NCBI GenBank assembly: GCA_964558415.1
Contig: CAZLDI010000001.1
Coordinates: forward strand, 186,001-250,000
From: CAZLDI01 sp964558415
Lineage (GTDB): Bacteria; Chloroflexota; Dehalococcoidia; SM23-28-2; RBG-16-64-32
Reading direction: 5' to 3'
DNA: 64,000 bases
In this document: positions 58,162 to 64,000 of the stretch, piece by piece
Layout of the letters: each line of letters opens with the position of its first letter
Numbering within the stretch: the stretch's first letter is position 1
Position numbers and translations under genes: made by a program
The notes under the pieces: model-generated
Seen by the model: only the letters and a program-made list of their open reading frames with translations
The model's database searches: none
Told to the model about the DNA's origin: nothing

Positions 58162-58521
58162 ATGACCCAAGAAAACACCCGCACAGAACAAGAAGAGCTC
58201 GCCTGCTACGTCATCAGCGTCGCCGCCCGCATGGTCGGCATGCACGCCCAGTCCCTGCGCCACTACGAGCGCATCGGCCTCGTGCAGCCCGCGCGCTCCA
58301 ACGGCCGGCAGCGGCTCTACTCGCAGGCCGACATCGCGCGCCTGCGCTACATCCAGCGCTTGATGCAGGACCTCGGCGTCAACCTCGCCGGCGCCGAGGT
58401 GATCATCCGCATGAACGAGCGCATCCGCCAGATGGAGGCGGAGGCGCAGCAACTCCGAGCGGAGCTTCAGTCGTACCGCGACCGCGTGCTACCGGTAGTG
58501 ACGGAGAAAGAAGGAGGCTGA
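58162..58521 (+). CDS. hspR: HspR-type MerR-family heat-shock repressor
   Basis: A 119-residue MerR-fold regulator: AARMVGMHAQSLRHYERIGLVQPAR is the winged-helix DNA-binding module, RLRYIQRLMQDLGVNLAGAEV the dimerisation helix. HspR represses chaperone genes and responds to DnaK availability. GAGGTGAC precedes the ATG. The candidate targets hsp20 and dnaJ lack a recognisable HAIR box, so their control by this protein is not shown. Confidence 0.88.
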   Translation: MTQENTRTEQEELACYVISVAARMVGMHAQSLRHYERIGLVQPARSNGRQRLYSQADIARLRYIQRLMQDLGVNLAGAEVIIRMNERIRQMEAEAQQLRAELQSYRDRVLPVVTEKEGG

Positions 58522-58524
58522 GCC

Positions 58525-59013
58525 GTGCGATGGTTAGTGCTGGCCATAGGGCTCGCGACACTGGCAGGCGGCTGCGGCAACGCGGGCGCCGGACAATCCG
58601 TGGACAGGTTCGTCGCGGCGATCAACGACGCCGACTTCAACGACGCTTACCAGGAGCTCAGCACGCGTTGCCAGGGCCGCGTTTCCGAAGGAAAATTCGA
58701 GAAGACGTACGGCGGGTTCTTCCTCTCCGGAGGTGTCGGCGATAGCGGTTTCTTCGGCGGCGGCGAGCTACGCGCGGAAGACGTGAAGGTAGAGGGCGCC
58801 GGGTACCGGTCGGCGAAGGTCAGGGTCGACTGGGTGCTTCACCTGTCGGCGGATAGCCCCTTCCTGTTCGGCGGCGATCTCTTCGAGGAGGAAGTGCCGT
58901 TGAGCGTCGTCTACAACACGTCCGGCACGGCCGCCGACCCGCTCAACATGGTCGATGAGACCGGCGACGGCGACTGGCGCATCGACGACTGCGACCCGCT
59001 GGGGATCGATTGA
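58525..59013 (+). CDS. Putative lipoprotein with NTF2-like fold
   Basis: A 162-residue lipoprotein: signal peptide ending LATLAGGCGN (lipobox). The mature part has VDRFVAAINDADFNDAYQEL, typical of NTF2-like accessory proteins. GTG start with AAGGAGG upstream. Directly after hspR. Confidence 0.75.
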   Translation: MRWLVLAIGLATLAGGCGNAGAGQSVDRFVAAINDADFNDAYQELSTRCQGRVSEGKFEKTYGGFFLSGGVGDSGFFGGGELRAEDVKVEGAGYRSAKVRVDWVLHLSADSPFLFGGDLFEEEVPLSVVYNTSGTAADPLNMVDETGDGDWRIDDCDPLGID

Positions 59014-59050
59014 GGTAGCGCGAGAGCCGAAGCGTAAACGATCACAGACC

Positions 59051-59143
59051 AAACTGAGGTAACCCAAACGTGATGAGACAAGACAGATTCACAGAGGGCG
59101 CGCAGGAAGTTCCGGCCGAGAGCCGAAACCTCGTGCGCAAGGA
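59051..59143 (+). repeat. Duplicated leader and 5' end of the Clp ATPase gene (upstream copy)
   Basis: Nearly identical to 59253-59345, beginning AAACTGAGGTAAC and encoding MRQDRFTEGAQEVPAESR before diverging and stopping. It may be translated as a 43-residue peptide from GTG/ATG near 59071. Confidence 0.8.
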
Positions 59144-59271
59144 GCAGCCCAGATGTAGCTGCAGTGGCTTTAGCCCTGCCCCGCATCCGCCCCGGCAGGC
59201 GTAAAGGCGCCGGAGCTACGAGACCGACCCACGAAACAAGAAGATGTCCAGCAAACTGAGGTAACACAACC

Positions 59272-61758
<2,487 letters not shown>

Positions 61759-61795
61759 GAGCAGCCAATCGCGGGGGCGTCGCCTCTGCCCCGAC

Positions 61796-61826
61796 CGCTC
61801 ATGGTGAGGCCCTCGTACCATGAGCG
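61796..61826 (+). repeat. REP-like palindrome
   Basis: CGCTCATGGT, loop GAGGCCCTCGT, ACCATGAGCG: a perfect 10-bp stem. Confidence 0.85.
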
Positions 61827-61923
61827 GCGCACAGCGGCTGCCTCCCGGCCCGCCGCCTACGGCCCAACGACCATCGCGCGTCGCTCCCCTACGCCGCGGC
61901 CCCGCCACCACCCACGCCCCGAC

Positions 61924-61954
61924 CGCTCATGGTGAGGCCCTCGTACCACGAGCG
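61924..61954 (+). repeat. REP-like palindrome, one stem change
   Basis: CGCTCATGGT, loop GAGGCCCTCGT, ACCACGAGCG: one unpaired position relative to the copy 128 bases upstream. Confidence 0.8.
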
Positions 61955-61984
61955 GGTACAACGGCTGGCTCCCGGCGCGTCCCC

Positions 61985-62620
61985 CTATGGCCCCACCACC
62001 GTCGCCTGCTCCGCCGCCACCCCCGCGGGCGCGTACAGGCGCCGCGCGCGCACCGCGTTCCGGCGCCCGTAGCGTGCCAGCGAGCGCTGGAAGTCCGCGA
62101 GACGCTCCTGGCCCCAGGCGAGGTATTCCCGCCAGACGCCCTGGCCGCCCACATTCACGCGGTTCGTGGCGAAGCTCGACCACTCCAGCGCCGCGTAGCC
62201 TCCGGCGCCCCCGGCGATCACGTCCTCGAAGCGCGCCGGCAGCGTCGATGAGGTCGCGTCGATCGTGTGCAGCTTCGTCCAGAAGACGTTCACGCTCTCG
62301 CCGCCCGCGGCGGTGCCGTCGACGAGCAACGTCAGCGTGTTCAGCCACACTGAGAAGCGCGCGTACTCCGGTGGGTACTTCCCCACCGGGTACTCCACCG
62401 CCTCGATTGCGACCACGTCCGTCAGCGACGAGATCGAAAGCTCGCGGCTGCCGGCCGTCGTCGTCAGCGCGTTCTTCGCCTCCAGTGGGGCCGCCAGGCT
62501 GAACTCGCGCACCGTGCGCTGAATGTGGCGGTCCAGCTCGCCGTCCGTCCAGCGGTAGTTCGCCGCGTCCTCGTCGTGCAGGTCCTTGCGCAGCCGCCCG
62601 CGCATCGTCGGTAAGTCCAT
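61985..62620 (-). CDS. Phage-like head-tail connector protein
   Basis: A 211-residue protein. N-terminal MRGRLRKDLHDEDAANYRW, TDGELDRHIQRTVREFS is the style of phage neck or head-completion proteins (YqbG/gp6-like), followed by mixed strands. No named family certain. GGAGGAGG precedes the ATG by 6-7 bases. Part of a minus-strand run with the next two genes. Confidence 0.55.
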   Translation of the reverse strand: MDLPTMRGRLRKDLHDEDAANYRWTDGELDRHIQRTVREFSLAAPLEAKNALTTTAGSRELSISSLTDVVAIEAVEYPVGKYPPEYARFSVWLNTLTLLVDGTAAGGESVNVFWTKLHTIDATSSTLPARFEDVIAGGAGGYAALEWSSFATNRVNVGGQGVWREYLAWGQERLADFQRSLARYGRRNAVRARRLYAPAGVAAEQATVVGP

Positions 62621-62631
62621 CTGTCCTCCTC

Positions 62632-62684
62632 CTCCGTCCGCTCACCGTCCGTCCGCTCGCTCCGTCCGCTCACCCGCTCACCCT
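62632..62684. repeat. CCGTCCGCTC-type tandem imperfect repeat
   Basis: Four imperfect units of CCGTCCGCTC(A) in tandem, just upstream of the connector gene. Confidence 0.5.
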
Positions 62685-62733
62685 GAGCCGCTGGCTGTCC
62701 GCCTCGGCGGGACTGCCAGCGAGTCGAAGGGCC

Positions 62734-62988
62734 CTACACGCCCCTCAGCAGCTCCTCCTTCGCCGCCGCGATCCCCGCCAGCGCCTCTTGCTCCTTCTGC
62801 CGCTGGATCGACTGCACCTGCGACAGCAGTTCGTCCTGCACCGCCAGCTCTCGCAGGTGGAGCGTAATCCAGTCCTGCACTGACAGCGCCGCGCCGTTAT
62901 CGGCGTTGTAGCGCGACACCAGCGCCTGCAGGCGGGCCACCGCCGCGTCCGTCAGATCTATCGTGAAGCTAGCCATCTCCTGCGTCAT
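62734..62988 (-). CDS. Small phage-like helical protein
   Basis: Eighty-four residues, mostly helical: ASFTIDLTDAAVARLQALVS, then ELAVQDELLSQVQSIQ and KEQEALAGI. Resembles small tail-assembly or accessory proteins in phage clusters. Start 62988 or an internal ATG at 62976. Confidence 0.6.
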   Translation of the reverse strand: MTQEMASFTIDLTDAAVARLQALVSRYNADNGAALSVQDWITLHLRELAVQDELLSQVQSIQRQKEQEALAGIAAAKEELLRGV

Positions 62989-63008
62989 ACCTCCTCCGTC
63001 TGACTTCC

Positions 63009-63056
63009 GGCTCCCTGCTCCCTGCTCCTTGCTCCCTGCTCCCGCTCCCTGCTCCT
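63009..63056. repeat. GCTCCCT heptad tandem repeat
   Basis: Six to seven near-perfect units of GCTCCCT. On the minus strand they read AGGGAGC, ribosome-site-like. Confidence 0.6.
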
Positions 63057-64000
63057 ACGCCGCAGCGATCGTGGTAACCGTCCCGCCGGAGCCGCGCCAC
63101 TTCAGCGCGCCGCCTTCGGCGTAGAGGACGCCACCGCCGGATGGGTTACTGGCGGGCGCCGTGGCGCGGTTTGCGATGCCGATCACGCCGTCGCCGCCGC
63201 CGAAGGCGCCGGTGACAGAGCCGAATTGGCTGTTGCTGCGGAAGCGGTTGCCGTTGCTGTCGCCGCTGGCGCTGCCGGTCCCGTTGTCCATGAACGGGCG
63301 CCTGTTCGTGCCACCGATGATCGCTTCGCAGTTGAAGCCAACGATGTCCGTGATCGTGCCGAAGATGACCGTCGGGCTGCGGAAGTAGTAGCCGTAGCCG
63401 GTGTTGATGGTCTTGCCGCTCCCCGACAGGAAGTGCTGGACGCGCGCCCCGTAGGCCGCATTCAGCGATTGGCCGCTGGCCCCGGCGATGTAGTCCAGGC
63501 CGAAGGCGTCGTTGGTGGCGGCGTCGCGGGCGAGGGCGCGCCCGGCGACGCCGAGCACGGCGGCGCTGGGCGGCGAGGTTGAGCCGCCGAGGTCGGCGAC
63601 AAGAGCGGCCAGGCCGTCCACACCCGTGCCGCTCTTGCGAAAGGTGCCCAGGATCGCGGCGCTCACCTCGCCGACGCCGAAGACCTGGCCCGCGCCGACG
63701 CGAACGTCCCCGCTGAAATCGACGTGCGGTGACGCGGTCTGCATCAGCGCGCGCAGGGTTCCGGCGACGTTCAAGCGTATCTTGTCGATGTCGGCGGTGA
63801 ACTCCACGTCCACGCTGGTGTCGTTGTCTGCGTCCTGGATGCGTGACCCTGCGGCGACGCCCGCGGGGACCGCGCCGTGCACGCTGGCGACGACCGCGTC
63901 GTCGGGGTTATCGGGGTCGTGGAAGATGACCGTGCATTCGCGGCCGGCCACCACGAGCGGCGGCGCAATATCCGTCGCCACGGGGACGTTGTCCAGCCAC
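63055..64000 (-). CDS. Phage tail-fibre-like protein, 5' end beyond window
   Basis: At least 308 residues, Gly/Ala/Ser/Asn-rich, with phrases such as NVAGTLRALMQTASPH, DFSGDVRVGAGQVFGVGE and NGTGSASGDSNGNRFRS, typical of phage tail fibres or long-repeat structural proteins. A GTG at 63981 is available, but the frame stays open to the window edge (encoding WLDNVPVATD), so the true start lies outside. Confidence 0.5.
   Translation of the reverse strand, partial: WLDNVPVATDIAPPLVVAGRECTVIFHDPDNPDDAVVASVHGAVPAGVAAGSRIQDADNDTSVDVEFTADIDKIRLNVAGTLRALMQTASPHVDFSGDVRVGAGQVFGVGEVSAAILGTFRKSGTGVDGLAALVADLGGSTSPPSAAVLGVAGRALARDAATNDAFGLDYIAGASGQSLNAAYGARVQHFLSGSGKTINTGYGYYFRSPTVIFGTITDIVGFNCEAIIGGTNRRPFMDNGTGSASGDSNGNRFRSNSQFGSVTGAFGGGDGVIGIANRATAPASNPSGGGVLYAEGGALKWRGSGGTVTTIAAA

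Larger units (their letters stand above)
61759..61984. other. Gap with two REP-like palindromes
   Basis: No gene. REP-like palindromes at 61796-61826 and 61924-61954, 128 bases apart. Confidence 0.55.

Overview
The window is GC-rich bacterial chromosome with tightly packed genes, many TGATG or ATGA couplings, and several genes whose -10 box lies only 6-12 bases before the start codon. Its content fits an uncultured Chloroflexota (Dehalococcoidia-like) soil or aquatic bacterium: F420-type luciferase-like oxidoreductase, a PPOX-family protein, CaiB/BaiF CoA transferases, acyl-CoA dehydrogenases, an HspR/DnaJ/Hsp20/Clp heat-shock group, alpha/beta-hydrolase-cyclase fusions and abundant REP-like palindromes. 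An actinobacterial origin is the main alternative. The taxon is an inference from gene content only.

Layout. 0-4 kb: class B penicillin-binding lipoprotein, CPA2 cation/proton antiporter, a 55-residue membrane protein and a six-unit 11-bp GTTA array. 4-17.5 kb: VapBC, acyl-CoA dehydrogenase, GIY-YIG protein, an amidase/methyltransferase/hydrolase operon, YbaK, a two-domain CaiB protein, LLM oxidoreductase, Fic protein, then ruvB with a PEBP lipoprotein, an EEP nuclease and RidA. 18-26 kb: a cyclic-nucleotide signalling island with one zinc-ribbon cyclase carrying an in-frame TGA, a PanE-like reductase, and four tandem, translationally coupled alpha/beta-hydrolase-adenylate cyclase fusions that have all lost the hydrolase nucleophile. 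26-33 kb: catabolic enzymes, HicAB and a GltD-like protein. 33-45 kb: a heterodimeric ABC exporter, RimI, a cytidylate-kinase-like protein, a palindrome-rich patch with a duplicated and broken GIY-YIG gene, three paralogous His-rich HWHA proteins and RpiB. 45-53 kb: a phage-like structural protein, small enzymes, a DsbA/FrnE-like gene with TGA at the first cysteine of its CPWC site, and acyl-CoA dehydrogenase.

52.8-54 kb holds the most unusual locus: two tandem RNA genes, each with promoter and terminator, folding as long-variable-arm tRNAs with an 8+4 acceptor/T helix and a 6-bp D stem (tRNA-Sec/allo-tRNA-like) but with anticodons GAC and GAU. Each trailer carries an 8-base complement of its own anticodon loop, and the two copies differ by compensatory changes. 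They sit beside a decayed PPOX gene whose tail was duplicated with the RNA.

54.3-61.8 kb is a stress-response cluster: Hsp20 divergent from DnaJ, an AT-richer orphan gene, a cytoplasmic HtrA-like protease, HspR, a lipoprotein and a ClpC/ClpB-type ATPase with a duplicated 5' end. 61.9-64 kb ends in three phage-like structural genes on the minus strand, the last running off the window.

Two in-frame TGA codons, both at CxxC cysteines, raise the possibility of selenocysteine use, but no selA/B/D or canonical UCA-anticodon selC is present here. The window also contains clear pseudogenes, so gene decay or assembly errors remain alternatives.
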